From assembly GCA_024685385.1 (NCBI GenBank), contig JAIKVV010000049.1, positions 1 through 40,971 on the forward strand: 40,971 nucleotides of DNA. Direction: 5' to 3'. The DNA is from Saccharofermentans sp. (GTDB lineage: Bacteria > Bacillota > Clostridia > Saccharofermentanales > Saccharofermentanaceae). The position numbers were made by a program, and so were the translations under genes. Under the pieces are notes generated by a model that was given only the letters and a program-made list of their open reading frames with translations, was not told the origin of the DNA and made no database searches. Positions 1 through 8,282 of the stretch are shown here, in pieces (the first letter of the stretch is position 1; every line of letters begins with the position of its first letter).

Positions 1-77
1 AGACTAACCTTGTCAACGGCCTTTTTGTCACGGAATTCCTTGCTAAGATCTATCGTTCTGATAAGGATCTCGCCCAT
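1..77 (-). CDS. ABC transporter ATP-binding protein, N-terminus only
   Basis: The first 25 codons of a gene that leaves the window on the left. Translation from the ATG at 75-77 begins MGEILIRTIDLSKEF and continues RDKKAVDKVSL. That is the usual opening beta strands of an ABC ATPase (a 'x-L-x-K-x-F/Y' strand, then 'AVDKVSL' before Walker A). A purine-rich GGGGG lies about 8 nt upstream of the ATG. It sits 20 bp downstream of the stop of the saccharopine-dehydrogenase-like gene, so the two may be co-transcribed. No Walker motif lies inside the window, so the call rests only on the N-terminal pattern. Confidence 0.6.
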   Translation of the reverse strand, partial: MGEILIRTIDLSKEFRDKKAVDKVS

Positions 78-97
78 ATGAATACCCCCGGAAGACC

Positions 98-1411
98 TTA
101 CACGGCGCCTATCTCTTCGGATACGAAATTAACGCCTTCAAGGGCAAGCATTTCCATGAATTCATTGTTAGGAAACCTGGCCGTTGTAAAGACACCGGGC
201 TTGACCCATCTGTCAAGACACATCATCTTTGCGGCAGCGACTGCGATCTTGTTTTCGACGTCATTAAGATCCGGATTATCGACTTTGTATTCCATGATCT
301 TCTTCTTGCCGCCGATAGTGCCGGTGATCCTTATTGCAGCAATGGGAGTATAAGTCTCATCGGGATATAAGGGTTCCTTCTTCTTGGGCGCGGCCTTAGC
401 CTTGACCGGAAGACAGCTCTTTACGACTTCCAGGGGGATGACGGCAGAATTTCCGACCCTGACGGGTTCATCGGACAAGAGGCCCAGTTTCTCCAAAGTA
501 TCAAGGAGTTCCTTCTTCTTCTTTTCCTTCTTGAGTTCCTCTTTCGTGGGCTTCTTGGGACCCGCGGGCTTCTTTGCCGCTACCGTCTCCTTGATGCATC
601 TGACGTTCTTAAAGTCAGGGAATTCTTTTATGAAATCCGTGATGAGGATGTCGGATACGAGCCTATAGTACTTGGTCTTTTCCTTCTCGGGCTTGGGATC
701 AGCGACAAAGACCATATGTCCGTCCTTTAACATGACGGCGCCTGCGCCTTCTTCGGTCTCTTCTTCAACTGTCTCTTCGACCTCATCTTCATCAGAAGGC
801 AGATCGTCTCTATAGAGAAGGACCTCATCAACAACTTTTTCTTCTTCGGGCTTTGCTTCAGCGGAAGCTTCCTTGGGCATGGCATTGGAATCCTTGCCTG
901 CTTTTATGAGATCGATCTTTTCGATCTTGTCGAAATCCTTCCCGTTGGCATTTCGTATGCATGCCGCGAGCAGTGCAGGGTCGTATCCGCAGCCGGTTAC
1001 GGCCGTGACTCCCTGACCCTTGAAATGAGCAAAATACCTGAACTGCGTGCCCAGTACATCATCCTCTTTAGGGTAGATCTGGACATCGTCTATCTTAAAA
1101 TCCAGGTATGCCGCTTTGACATTCAGAGCTAGACAGAGAACATGCTCCGTCAGTTCTGACGGCATGAGATTGATAATGAGATCCGGGCCGAAGATATTGG
1201 CCATCATCATGGCTCCTTCGGTATTGGTAACATCTATACCTGAAGTTATTATCCTTACATTCTTAGAAGCGACTTTATTCTTGATCTCATTGCACTCACT
1301 CTTGTCCTTAGATGCCAGACAGATCTCAGATACACATCTTCCGTCATCACATAATCTTGAGACCAGCATTTCCGTCTTGTCGCCACAACCAAGAATAAGA
1401 ACCTTTTTCAT
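98..1411 (-). CDS. Saccharopine dehydrogenase-like NAD(P)-binding protein with charged inserts
   Basis: 437 aa. The N-terminus (MKKVLILGCGDKTEMLVSRL) is a Rossmann-type dinucleotide-binding start. The first ~160 residues follow the saccharopine dehydrogenase/carboxynorspermidine dehydrogenase pattern: 'GIDVTN', 'DLIINLMPSE', 'TAVTGCGYDPALLAA'. The middle is unusual. There is an acidic stretch around residues 195-220 (runs of E/D) and a Lys/Pro-rich stretch around 285-305 and 340-350, each looking like a disordered insert. The C-terminal third has alternating strands, as in the catalytic/dimerisation domain. The start follows GGGGAAGG about 5 nt upstream. It lies 39 bp downstream of trmL and may be the tail of the aromatic operon. 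The substrate cannot be inferred, and lysine biosynthesis is not implied by the context. Confidence 0.6.
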   Translation of the reverse strand: MKKVLILGCGDKTEMLVSRLCDDGRCVSEICLASKDKSECNEIKNKVASKNVRIITSGIDVTNTEGAMMMANIFGPDLIINLMPSELTEHVLCLALNVKAAYLDFKIDDVQIYPKEDDVLGTQFRYFAHFKGQGVTAVTGCGYDPALLAACIRNANGKDFDKIEKIDLIKAGKDSNAMPKEASAEAKPEEEKVVDEVLLYRDDLPSDEDEVEETVEEETEEGAGAVMLKDGHMVFVADPKPEKEKTKYYRLVSDILITDFIKEFPDFKNVRCIKETVAAKKPAGPKKPTKEELKKEKKKKELLDTLEKLGLLSDEPVRVGNSAVIPLEVVKSCLPVKAKAAPKKKEPLYPDETYTPIAAIRITGTIGGKKKIMEYKVDNPDLNDVENKIAVAAAKMMCLDRWVKPGVFTTARFPNNEFMEMLALEGVNFVSEEIGAV

Positions 1412-1450
1412 AAATCCTTCCCCGATTCAAACGATATAGTATAGATTCTA

Positions 1451-2008
1451 TCACGATTTAAGGATTAGTGTTCCGTCATATGAATATTTATCAAGAAAAT
1501 CTTCACCTTTTATTACTTCTTTAAAAGAAGTGCCCGGGAAAGACAGTTGTTTCGAGCATTCGTAGATCGCGATGGCCGCTGCATTTGAAAGGTTTAAGCT
1601 CCTGCATGAAGCTGCCATGGGGATCCTGAAACAGCGGTCAAGATGAGATGCCAAGATATCATAAGGGATGCCGGTGCTCTCCTTGCCGAAGATAAGATAG
1701 ATGTCTTTGCCGGGATCTTGCGCCCGGAAATCTATGTCCGACGGCGGCACCTTGCCGTATCTTGTCAAAAAATAGAACTCGCCCTTGTCCTTGCAGGCTG
1801 AAACAAACTCTTCGTAGTCCTTGTAATAGGTGTAGTCGGCCCAGGTGATGTGGCCCGTCGTCGCCCTGCGGAACTTGGGATTTTCGATATCGAATCCCAA
1901 AGGTCCGATGAGGTGAAGTCCGCAGTCGAATGCAACGCAGGTGCGCATGATGTTGCCTGCGTTCTGGGGTATCTCGGGTTCAAAAAGGACTACCTGTATC
2001 CTGCTCAT
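1451..2008 (-). CDS. trmL: tRNA (cytidine(34)-2'-O)-methyltransferase
   Basis: 185 aa, a SPOUT-class methyltransferase. It begins with the TrmL-type segment 'VVLFEPEIPQNAGNIMRTC' and has the knot motifs 'LIFGKESTGIP' (motif 2) and 'IPMAASCRSLNLSNAAAIAIYE' (motif 3), which form the SAM-binding trefoil knot. TrmL methylates the ribose of the wobble base in tRNA-Leu isoacceptors in the cytoplasm. Length and motif order match single-domain TrmL. The gene starts 3 bp downstream of the aroQ stop, so it is almost certainly co-transcribed with the shikimate genes, although it has no metabolic link with them. Confidence 0.92.
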   Translation of the reverse strand: MSRIQVVLFEPEIPQNAGNIMRTCVAFDCGLHLIGPLGFDIENPKFRRATTGHITWADYTYYKDYEEFVSACKDKGEFYFLTRYGKVPPSDIDFRAQDPGKDIYLIFGKESTGIPYDILASHLDRCFRIPMAASCRSLNLSNAAAIAIYECSKQLSFPGTSFKEVIKGEDFLDKYSYDGTLILKS

Positions 2009-2011
2009 ATA

Positions 2012-2461
2012 TCAGATCTCTTCCCCCAGTTTTTCTTCGATAAGACCGATCGCGTGAATGTAACCGTCAAGGCCTTCTCCCATTATGGTCTCAAAACAGT
2101 AATAGGACACATAGGATATCTGCCTGAAATCTTCTCTTGCCGAAACATCGGAAATATGGACTTCCACGGCCGGTATGCCCGTGCTCTTGAGAGCATCAAG
2201 GATCGCAACGGAAGTATGGGTATAGGCTCCGGGATTGATGACGATGCCGTCGACCTTGTCGAAATATGCCTGCTGGATCATGTCGACGATATCGCCTTCG
2301 TGATTGGACTGGAGGCATTCGACATCGATCTCGCGGGACTTGCAGTGATCTTCGATCTTTTTGACCAGAGATTCGTAATTGTCATTGCCGTAGATCCCGG
2401 GTTCCCTTATGCCGAGCATGTTAAGGTTCGGACCGTTGATTACCAGGATATTCATCTTCAT
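2012..2461 (-). CDS. aroQ: 3-dehydroquinate dehydratase, type II
   Basis: 149 aa, the usual type II dehydroquinase length. It carries the N-terminal signature 'ILVINGPNLNMLGIREPGIYG', with the catalytic Tyr in 'GIYG'. It also has 'QSNHEGDIVD', 'VINPGAYTHTSVAI' and 'EVHISDVSAREDFR', all characteristic of the dodecameric enzyme that makes 3-dehydroshikimate (third shikimate step). The first ATG (2461) overlaps the TGA of the upstream fusion gene. A GGAGG sits only 1 nt before that ATG and 7 nt before the second one (2455), so translation more likely starts at 2455 (MNILVING). Either way it is translationally coupled to the fusion gene. Confidence 0.96.
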   Translation of the reverse strand: MKMNILVINGPNLNMLGIREPGIYGNDNYESLVKKIEDHCKSREIDVECLQSNHEGDIVDMIQQAYFDKVDGIVINPGAYTHTSVAILDALKSTGIPAVEVHISDVSAREDFRQISYVSYYCFETIMGEGLDGYIHAIGLIEEKLGEEI

Positions 2462-3990
2462 TCCTCCGTGCCTATGAACTTTAAGACTTCTTTGGATGCT
2501 TTGTCCAGGAATTCCTGTTTATCCTCAAACTCTCCGTAGCTGAGCTTATGGTCACAGAGCATCTCATACTTATCCTTCCTCTGCGCATATAGGACTTCCA
2601 CGCCCTTTGACGCCGAAAGGGGTCTTCCCGCGGAAGCAAGGCTCTCCAGGGGTCTTTCGATATAGAATACATGAGAATTGCAACGGAGGGGGAAATAGTT
2701 TTCTTCTCTTGTCACGATGCCTCCTCCGCATGATATGACAAGACCGCTCATGGCAAGATATTTGGAGGATACTTTCGTCTCGTTTGCGCGGAAGATGTCT
2801 TCACCCATAGTCTCGATGGTCTCTGCGGGAGTGCAGCCGATCTCTTCGGTATATGCATCGTCAAGATCGATATGCTTTCTGCCCGTTATGCGCGCAAGTT
2901 CCTGTCCGAGGATGGTCTTGCCGCATCCGGGCATGCCGATGAGAGTGATGTTCATCATCTCGCTTTCAAGGATCTTGATGACCTTGTTTATGACGGCTGA
3001 ATCTTCATCTGTTATGACATCTGACACATGAGTCTCACCCTTAAAGAATCTCATCGCTTTATAAGCCTGGGCGACCAGCATTGCAAGTCCGCCTGCAGTC
3101 TTAAGGCCCTTCTCCTTTGCCTTCTGGAGGAAAAGTGTTTTCGAAGGGTTATAGATTACATCGAGGCAGGCTTCGAGATCCGGGAAACGGTCAAGATCCA
3201 GAAGGTCCTTGTCGATCTTAGGGAACATTCCTACGGGTGTGCAGTTTACGATGACTTCTGCGTCCTTGCACTCGTCGTAGACATTGGAATAGTTGATCTC
3301 AGTCTCAAGATCGCAGAACCATATCTTTCCCGCGCCGGAAGTCTTCAGTGCATACTCGACGGCAGATGCCGCGCCGCCCGTTCCGAGGACCAGGGCCTTT
3401 TTTCCGGAAGGGTCGATCCCCGCTCTTCTCATCATGAAGAGAAAACCATAGTAATCCGTGTTATATCCGTATGTCTTATCCTTATCGAAAACGACAGTAT
3501 TGACGCTTCCCGTAACAGTTGCAGCCTCATCGGTCACATCGCATCTTGCAAATGCCTCTCTCTTGTAGGGAATAGTGACGTTGAATCCTCCAAAGACGCC
3601 TGACGAGAACAACTGATCGAGTTCTTCGGGCTCTCTTTCTATGACGGAATAGGAATATTCGTCACACATGAGGCTGTGGATCTGGGGTGAATATGTATGG
3701 GGAAGGCTCCTGCCCAATACGCCGAAAGCCGGCTTGTTCTGGTGTTTTTTTGATATGTCGAATATCGTCTCATAGAGCTCTTTGACATAAGGGCGGCTTT
3801 CAAAACCAGCAAGTTCCTCAAGCTCTCTATATTTTTGTTCTTCCCTTGCAGGATCGTAGAACTCTTTTCCTTCTTCCCTCTTCAATACGCCTATCTTGCG
3901 GCTTATCGCGATCCTCTCCTCAAGGTCCGATAAGATCTTGCGGTCGGCATCGTCAATCCTGCGGCGTAATTCGTTAAGGTCTTCTCTCAT
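2458..3990 (-). CDS. aroE/aroK: Trifunctional chorismate mutase - shikimate dehydrogenase - shikimate kinase
   Basis: 510 aa with three complete domains in one frame. Residues 1-~84 are an all-helical AroQ-class chorismate mutase; Arg9, Arg26 and Lys37 have the spacing of the E. coli active-site residues R11/R28/K39. Residues ~87-325 are shikimate dehydrogenase: 'SPQIHS' at 101-106, catalytic Lys143 in 'NVTIPYK', Asp179 in 'GYNTDYYGF', and the NADP loop 'GTGGAAS' near 203-209. Residues ~346-510 are shikimate kinase: Walker A 'GMPGCGKT' 352-359, 'IDLDD' 374-378, 'SCGGGIV' 420-426, and the lid 'RPL' near 456. It would convert 3-dehydroshikimate to shikimate-3-phosphate and chorismate to prephenate. 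It overlaps aroC by 1 nt and aroQ by 4 nt. Confidence 0.93.
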   Translation of the reverse strand: MREDLNELRRRIDDADRKILSDLEERIAISRKIGVLKREEGKEFYDPAREEQKYRELEELAGFESRPYVKELYETIFDISKKHQNKPAFGVLGRSLPHTYSPQIHSLMCDEYSYSVIEREPEELDQLFSSGVFGGFNVTIPYKREAFARCDVTDEAATVTGSVNTVVFDKDKTYGYNTDYYGFLFMMRRAGIDPSGKKALVLGTGGAASAVEYALKTSGAGKIWFCDLETEINYSNVYDECKDAEVIVNCTPVGMFPKIDKDLLDLDRFPDLEACLDVIYNPSKTLFLQKAKEKGLKTAGGLAMLVAQAYKAMRFFKGETHVSDVITDEDSAVINKVIKILESEMMNITLIGMPGCGKTILGQELARITGRKHIDLDDAYTEEIGCTPAETIETMGEDIFRANETKVSSKYLAMSGLVISCGGGIVTREENYFPLRCNSHVFYIERPLESLASAGRPLSASKGVEVLYAQRKDKYEMLCDHKLSYGEFEDKQEFLDKASKEVLKFIGTEE

Positions 3991-5096
3991 TATCCTTGCT
4001 CCTTTTTTGCCAAGATCATGTCATAGAGGGCGATCGCACATGCTGCTTCCACTACGGGAACCGCGCGGGGCGCGATACAGGGATCGTGCCTGCCTTCTAT
4101 CACAAGGGTCGTGTCCTTCTTTTCTTTGATATCAACAGTTCTCTGCTCACGTGAGATCGAAGGCGTAGGCTTTATTGCAACATCGAAAACGATGGGCGCG
4201 CATTTGCCTCCGACCGATATGCCGCCTAATATGCCGCCGCTCCTGTTGGTCTCAAGAACGGCATTGCCATCAGCGTCCATTACGAAAGCATCGTTATTTT
4301 CAGAACCTTTAAGCCCTGCGCATTCAAATCCGTTGCCGAACTCGATCCCCTTAACTGCGGGGATAGCATATATTAGCTGGGCTATCTTGCCTTCGATGCC
4401 GTAGAAGAGGGGACCGCCGATACCTTCCGGCATCCCGTAAACTACACACTCTATGATGCCTCCGACGGAATCTCCTTCCATCCTCGCTACTTCGATCGCA
4501 TCCTTCATCTTCTCACCTGCTCCGTCATCAATGACCGGGAATTCCTTGGATGCGGCTCTTTCAAGATCAGCCTTCATATTGCCGTCAAGGGGAGAAGCAT
4601 CAAAATATGATCTGTCCTTAACTCCCGCAACTTCCTTCAGGTGGGCGAAGACAGATATGCCCATATTCCCGAGCTGCTGGAGCGCGATCGAGCCCGCTAT
4701 ACAAAGAGGGGCCGTCATCCTGCCGGAGAAGATCCCGCCTCCCGAACGAGCGGCATCATCGCCGTAGATCATGGGCGCGGTAAAGTCCGCGTGTGAAGGT
4801 CTCGGCTTATTCATTATCGAAGCATAATCCTTGGGCTTCGTGTTTGTATTCACTATGTATCCTTTCAAAGTGCCGTCATCATCTTTTTCGAAAATCACTT
4901 CATCTTTTTCGGATCTCGGAGTCGACCATTTATTCTGCCCGGGAGCTCTCCTCTTCATGAAAGCGGAAGTCTTCTCCTTATCGGGCTCAACCCCTTCGGG
5001 AAGCCCTTTGATCAGGACACCGATCGTCTCGCTGTGGGACTGCCCGTAGATATCGAGCGTCAGCTTATCACCTTTATATATGCTGTTCATGCTCAT
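3990..5096 (-). CDS. aroC: Chorismate synthase
   Basis: 368 aa, near the family norm. It contains the signatures 'GQSHSETIG' near the N-terminus, 'RRAPGQNKWSTPRSEKDEV', 'RPSHADFT', 'ARSGGGIFSGRMTAPLCIAGSIA' and 'GILGGISVGG'. These build the FMN and EPSP pocket of the enzyme that eliminates phosphate from EPSP to make chorismate. The start overlaps the aroA stop (ATGA-type coupling), with AAGGAGGG about 10 nt before the first ATG. A second ATG two codons on is also possible. It lies mid-operon with no room for its own promoter. Confidence 0.97.
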   Translation of the reverse strand: MSMNSIYKGDKLTLDIYGQSHSETIGVLIKGLPEGVEPDKEKTSAFMKRRAPGQNKWSTPRSEKDEVIFEKDDDGTLKGYIVNTNTKPKDYASIMNKPRPSHADFTAPMIYGDDAARSGGGIFSGRMTAPLCIAGSIALQQLGNMGISVFAHLKEVAGVKDRSYFDASPLDGNMKADLERAASKEFPVIDDGAGEKMKDAIEVARMEGDSVGGIIECVVYGMPEGIGGPLFYGIEGKIAQLIYAIPAVKGIEFGNGFECAGLKGSENNDAFVMDADGNAVLETNRSGGILGGISVGGKCAPIVFDVAIKPTPSISREQRTVDIKEKKDTTLVIEGRHDPCIAPRAVPVVEAACAIALYDMILAKKEQG

Positions 5097-6304
5097 GGCA
5101 AAAGTTCCCTCCTTATGATCTCCTTCAGTCGGGGATAGGATTTATCAAGGCAATCTATGTCATCTATTTCGACTTCGGTCCTCAGTATAACAGCAATGAG
5201 GACTGCAGTCATCGCCATTCTGTGATCGTGATATGAGGATAATCTGATGACATCGGGAAGGCTCTTCCCGGCATCATCTTCCATCCCGTAGACCGTCAGC
5301 TGATCTTCTTCTTCGAAGCTCTTGACCGAGATTGCGGAAAGCTGCTCCCTTATTGCCTTTAGCCGGTCGGATTCTTTGATCCTGAGCCTTTTTACTCCGG
5401 TAAAAGTCATCTTATCAAAAAAGAAAGGAGCAACAATTGCCATATAAGGCACGATGTCAGGAATGTCATCGCATTTCCATATCAAGGGATCTCCTGCCGT
5501 ATGGGTCTTTGCAAATCTCAGGTAATCAATGATGGCCTTATCCCCCTGCTTTGAATCAGGATCAAGTCCCGTGACCTTTATCTTCGAAAATTCAGAAAGG
5601 CAAAGGAGAAAAGCTCCGTTGCTCCAGTCGCCTTCGACCTTGAAAGTCTTGCAGGGTGCGGGAAGCCCCTTAACTGAAGATGTCTCATAGACATTATCCT
5701 TTATGTCAACGTTTATGCCGTACTTTGCCATCACATCCAAAGTAAGTCCAATGTATCCAATGGATTTGATCTGCCCTTTGACTGATATCCTGCAGGCTTC
5801 ATCAAAGAGGGGCAAAGCCATGAGGAGGCCTGATATGTATTGTGACGAAACGCTGCCGTCGATAAGATATTCTCCGGGAGTCATCCTTCCTTCTGCCGTT
5901 ATCCTTCTTGTATCGGGATCTTTCGTGATCTTTATGCCGTGAGGAAGGAGAGCTTCTTCAAGTTCTGCAAGGGGTCTTTCAAAGAGCCTGCCCTTTGTCT
6001 CGAAGATGATCTTATCTGCTTTGGGATCTTTGGCATTAAGCAGATATGCCGAAGCGACGGGTATCATGAACCTTAATGTGGAACCTGATTCGCTGCAGGG
6101 CAAGATGACTTCATCGCCGCCCCCTAAGATCGCGCTGAGACATGCTTTCGTTGCAATGATATCGTCGTTGTCTTCTTCCTGCGGCAAAAGACCGTCTTTT
6201 GCGCCCAGGATGGATCTTACGATCAGTTCCCTGTGGAAGACCGACTTTGAAGGCGGCGCCTCTATCGTGATATCAAGATCTTTGTCCCGGGCGGATATTA
6301 ACAT
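5093..6304 (-). CDS. aroA: 3-phosphoshikimate 1-carboxyvinyltransferase (EPSP synthase)
   Basis: 403 aa, somewhat shorter than the ~425 typical of the family but with both inside-out alpha/beta domains recognisable. Diagnostic parts are 'PPSKSVFHRELI' (the PEP/S3P-binding Lys-Ser), 'SGSTLRFMIPVAS', 'DGSVSSQYISGLLMALP' and 'RIKESDRLKAI' near the C-terminal domain. It joins PEP to shikimate-3-phosphate. The 'SGSTLRFM' segment is where other bacteria have 'NAGTAMR', so this is a divergent variant of the PEP-site loop. The stop overlaps aroC and the start overlaps the aroB stop, so expression should be coupled to both. Confidence 0.95.
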   Translation of the reverse strand: MLISARDKDLDITIEAPPSKSVFHRELIVRSILGAKDGLLPQEEDNDDIIATKACLSAILGGGDEVILPCSESGSTLRFMIPVASAYLLNAKDPKADKIIFETKGRLFERPLAELEEALLPHGIKITKDPDTRRITAEGRMTPGEYLIDGSVSSQYISGLLMALPLFDEACRISVKGQIKSIGYIGLTLDVMAKYGINVDIKDNVYETSSVKGLPAPCKTFKVEGDWSNGAFLLCLSEFSKIKVTGLDPDSKQGDKAIIDYLRFAKTHTAGDPLIWKCDDIPDIVPYMAIVAPFFFDKMTFTGVKRLRIKESDRLKAIREQLSAISVKSFEEEDQLTVYGMEDDAGKSLPDVIRLSSYHDHRMAMTAVLIAVILRTEVEIDDIDCLDKSYPRLKEIIRRELLP

Positions 6305-7398
6305 CAGATACCTCTTTTCGAAAGGAATTCAAGATATTCGGCTGAAGTCATCTTTACGATCTCTGCCGAACCGATCTTGTTTACGAATATCAAAGAAAGC
6401 GTACTGCCTCTCTTTTTCTTATCGTTCATGGCACCTGCAACGAGTTTTTCGGAAGGAGTGTCATCCGTAACCGGAAGTCCGAATGCTCTTATCAGATCTA
6501 TGATCTTATCTCTTTCTTCCTGATCCATGAGACCTGCTGCAAGAGCTGCTTCGGTAAATACTGCCATTCCCTTTGCAACGCACACGCCGTGCATGAGGCT
6601 GTAATTGCTCAAACTCTCGATGACATGTCCTGCGGTATGGCCGAAGTTTAAGATCTGCCTTCTTCCGGAATCGAATTCATCGCTTGCTATAACGTCAGCC
6701 TTATCCCTGACACAAGCTTTAATGATCTCTTCGAGTTCTTCGCTTTTCCCGGAAAGCCCCATGGCATCGCCCGAATCCGCGAGCGCCTTAAGACGGCCGT
6801 AGAGAGGAAGATCCATGATGAAAGCATACTTGATGACTTCACCCATTCCTTCCGTAAAAAGTTCGGGGCTTAAGGTCTTAAGACAATCCGTATCTTCGAT
6901 GACGACCGAAGGCTGAAGGAATGCTCCGACCTGATTCTTTGCACGGGGAAGATCTATCCCGGTCTTGCCTCCGATAGCTGAATCAACCATTGCAAGAAGG
7001 GATGTCGGAACCTGGATGACTCTTATCCCGCGCAGGAAAGTCGCCGCGGCAAAACCTGCCATGTCGCCTGCGACGCCGCCGCCTAAAGCAAGAACGGCAT
7101 CGGATCTGGTAAATCCTTCTTTTGCCATGACATCCCACATACCGGAAATGGAATCTATATTCTTGGACTGTTCGCCGGCTGCGAAAATGAAATCATATGT
7201 TTCCATGCCGGCTTCCTCAAGGGAAGCTTTCACTTTATCAAGATATAAAGGGGCAACATTCGTATCGCTTACGAGGAGGATCTTGACCTGATCCTTCAGT
7301 ACTTCCTTTGCGATCTTTCCGCAATCGGAAAGGATCCCCGATCCTATGATCACGTCATATTCAGCCGACGTTGCTCTTACCCGGATCTTATCTTCCAA
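6304..7398 (-). CDS. aroB: 3-dehydroquinate synthase
   Basis: 364 aa, the normal length. It has the NAD-binding 'ALGGGVAGDMAGFAAATFLRG' motif, 'VPTSLLAMVDSAIGGKTGID', 'EGMGEVIKYA' and the zinc ligand region 'LNFGHTAGHVIE'. It converts DAHP to 3-dehydroquinate (second step) with NAD and a divalent metal. It overlaps tyrA by 11 bp and abuts aroA (1-nt overlap), consistent with a single polycistronic message. Codon use matches its neighbours. Confidence 0.97.
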   Translation of the reverse strand: MEDKIRVRATSAEYDVIIGSGILSDCGKIAKEVLKDQVKILLVSDTNVAPLYLDKVKASLEEAGMETYDFIFAAGEQSKNIDSISGMWDVMAKEGFTRSDAVLALGGGVAGDMAGFAAATFLRGIRVIQVPTSLLAMVDSAIGGKTGIDLPRAKNQVGAFLQPSVVIEDTDCLKTLSPELFTEGMGEVIKYAFIMDLPLYGRLKALADSGDAMGLSGKSEELEEIIKACVRDKADVIASDEFDSGRRQILNFGHTAGHVIESLSNYSLMHGVCVAKGMAVFTEAALAAGLMDQEERDKIIDLIRAFGLPVTDDTPSEKLVAGAMNDKKKRGSTLSLIFVNKIGSAEIVKMTSAEYLEFLSKRGI

Positions 7399-8236
7399 TG
7401 TCCAGCGCCTCCCTTCTCTTTCTGCCCTCGTCGAGGAGCTTCATCAATTCGTCTTCGTCTCCCGATCTTATGGCATCCGCATATTTATTGAGTTCATTTA
7501 TCTCCGTTGCGATGTCTTCCAGGAGGTAATCTTTATTGTTCATGAAAAGTTCCGTCCACATGGAAGGGCTTAAGAATGCAACTCTCGTCATGTCCTGGAA
7601 AGAGCCGCCCGTAAAGCCCGGAACGTATTCACACTTATCATTCTTTACGATGCTGTTGGCCATGACATGCATCATCTGGGAGGTATATGCGATCATGCGG
7701 TCATGATGATCGGGATCCGTTACGACGAACATGCCGAACTTCAAAGGGGCAAGGAGTTCTTTCGTCCTTTCGAGAAGAGACGTATCACCCTGATCTTCCG
7801 GGACCAGGATCATGGAAGCTCCCTCATAGAGGTTATCAAGCGACCAGTCGTATCCCGATTTTTCGGTGCCTGCCATGGGGTGGCCGCCAATGAACTTAAA
7901 GCCGTTCCTGCTGCTCTTTGCAAGGGCATAGCCTTCAGCACATATCCTTCTCTTGATGCCGCATGCATCGATGACCACGGTAGATCCCGAGATCAGATCC
8001 TTATGTGAAGCAAGCCAGTTGACTGCGGCATCCGTATAAAGGCTTATGATTATTATGTCGCATAAAGCTATGGTGTCTTCATCGAGGGGAGCTGTTACTA
8101 CTCCCTCCGAGATGGCTTTATCCGTTACGGCTCTTGTCCTGTTGTCAGCATATATGCTGCAATCGGGAGCATTCTTGCGGTATCCTTTCGCAAAGGATCC
8201 GCCTATCAAACCGAGTCCGACTATTCCTACGTTCAT
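7388..8236 (-). CDS. tyrA: Prephenate dehydrogenase
   Basis: 282 aa. It has the N-terminal Rossmann motif 'GIVGLGLIGGSFAKGY', the catalytic His in 'GGHPMAGTEKSGYDWS', and the helical C-terminal domain ('GGSFQDMTRVAFLSPSMWTELF'). It oxidatively decarboxylates prephenate to 4-hydroxyphenylpyruvate, the committed step to tyrosine. There is no ACT domain, so allosteric feedback by tyrosine is not evident in this protein. Control may instead come from the Tyr/Phe leader upstream of the operon. It lies 46 bp downstream of aroF and overlaps aroB by 11 bp. No prephenate dehydratase (pheA) gene is seen in the window. Confidence 0.95.
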   Translation of the reverse strand: MNVGIVGLGLIGGSFAKGYRKNAPDCSIYADNRTRAVTDKAISEGVVTAPLDEDTIALCDIIIISLYTDAAVNWLASHKDLISGSTVVIDACGIKRRICAEGYALAKSSRNGFKFIGGHPMAGTEKSGYDWSLDNLYEGASMILVPEDQGDTSLLERTKELLAPLKFGMFVVTDPDHHDRMIAYTSQMMHVMANSIVKNDKCEYVPGFTGGSFQDMTRVAFLSPSMWTELFMNNKDYLLEDIATEINELNKYADAIRSGDEDELMKLLDEGRKRREALDIGR

Positions 8237-8282
8237 ATAAATACCAACACCTTCAAACTTTCATATAATTCTACAATAAATC

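Noticed and set aside
1850..2539. 229-codon plus-strand ORF across trmL, aroQ and the fusion gene
   Set aside because: Shadow of three well-supported minus-strand genes with no family motifs.
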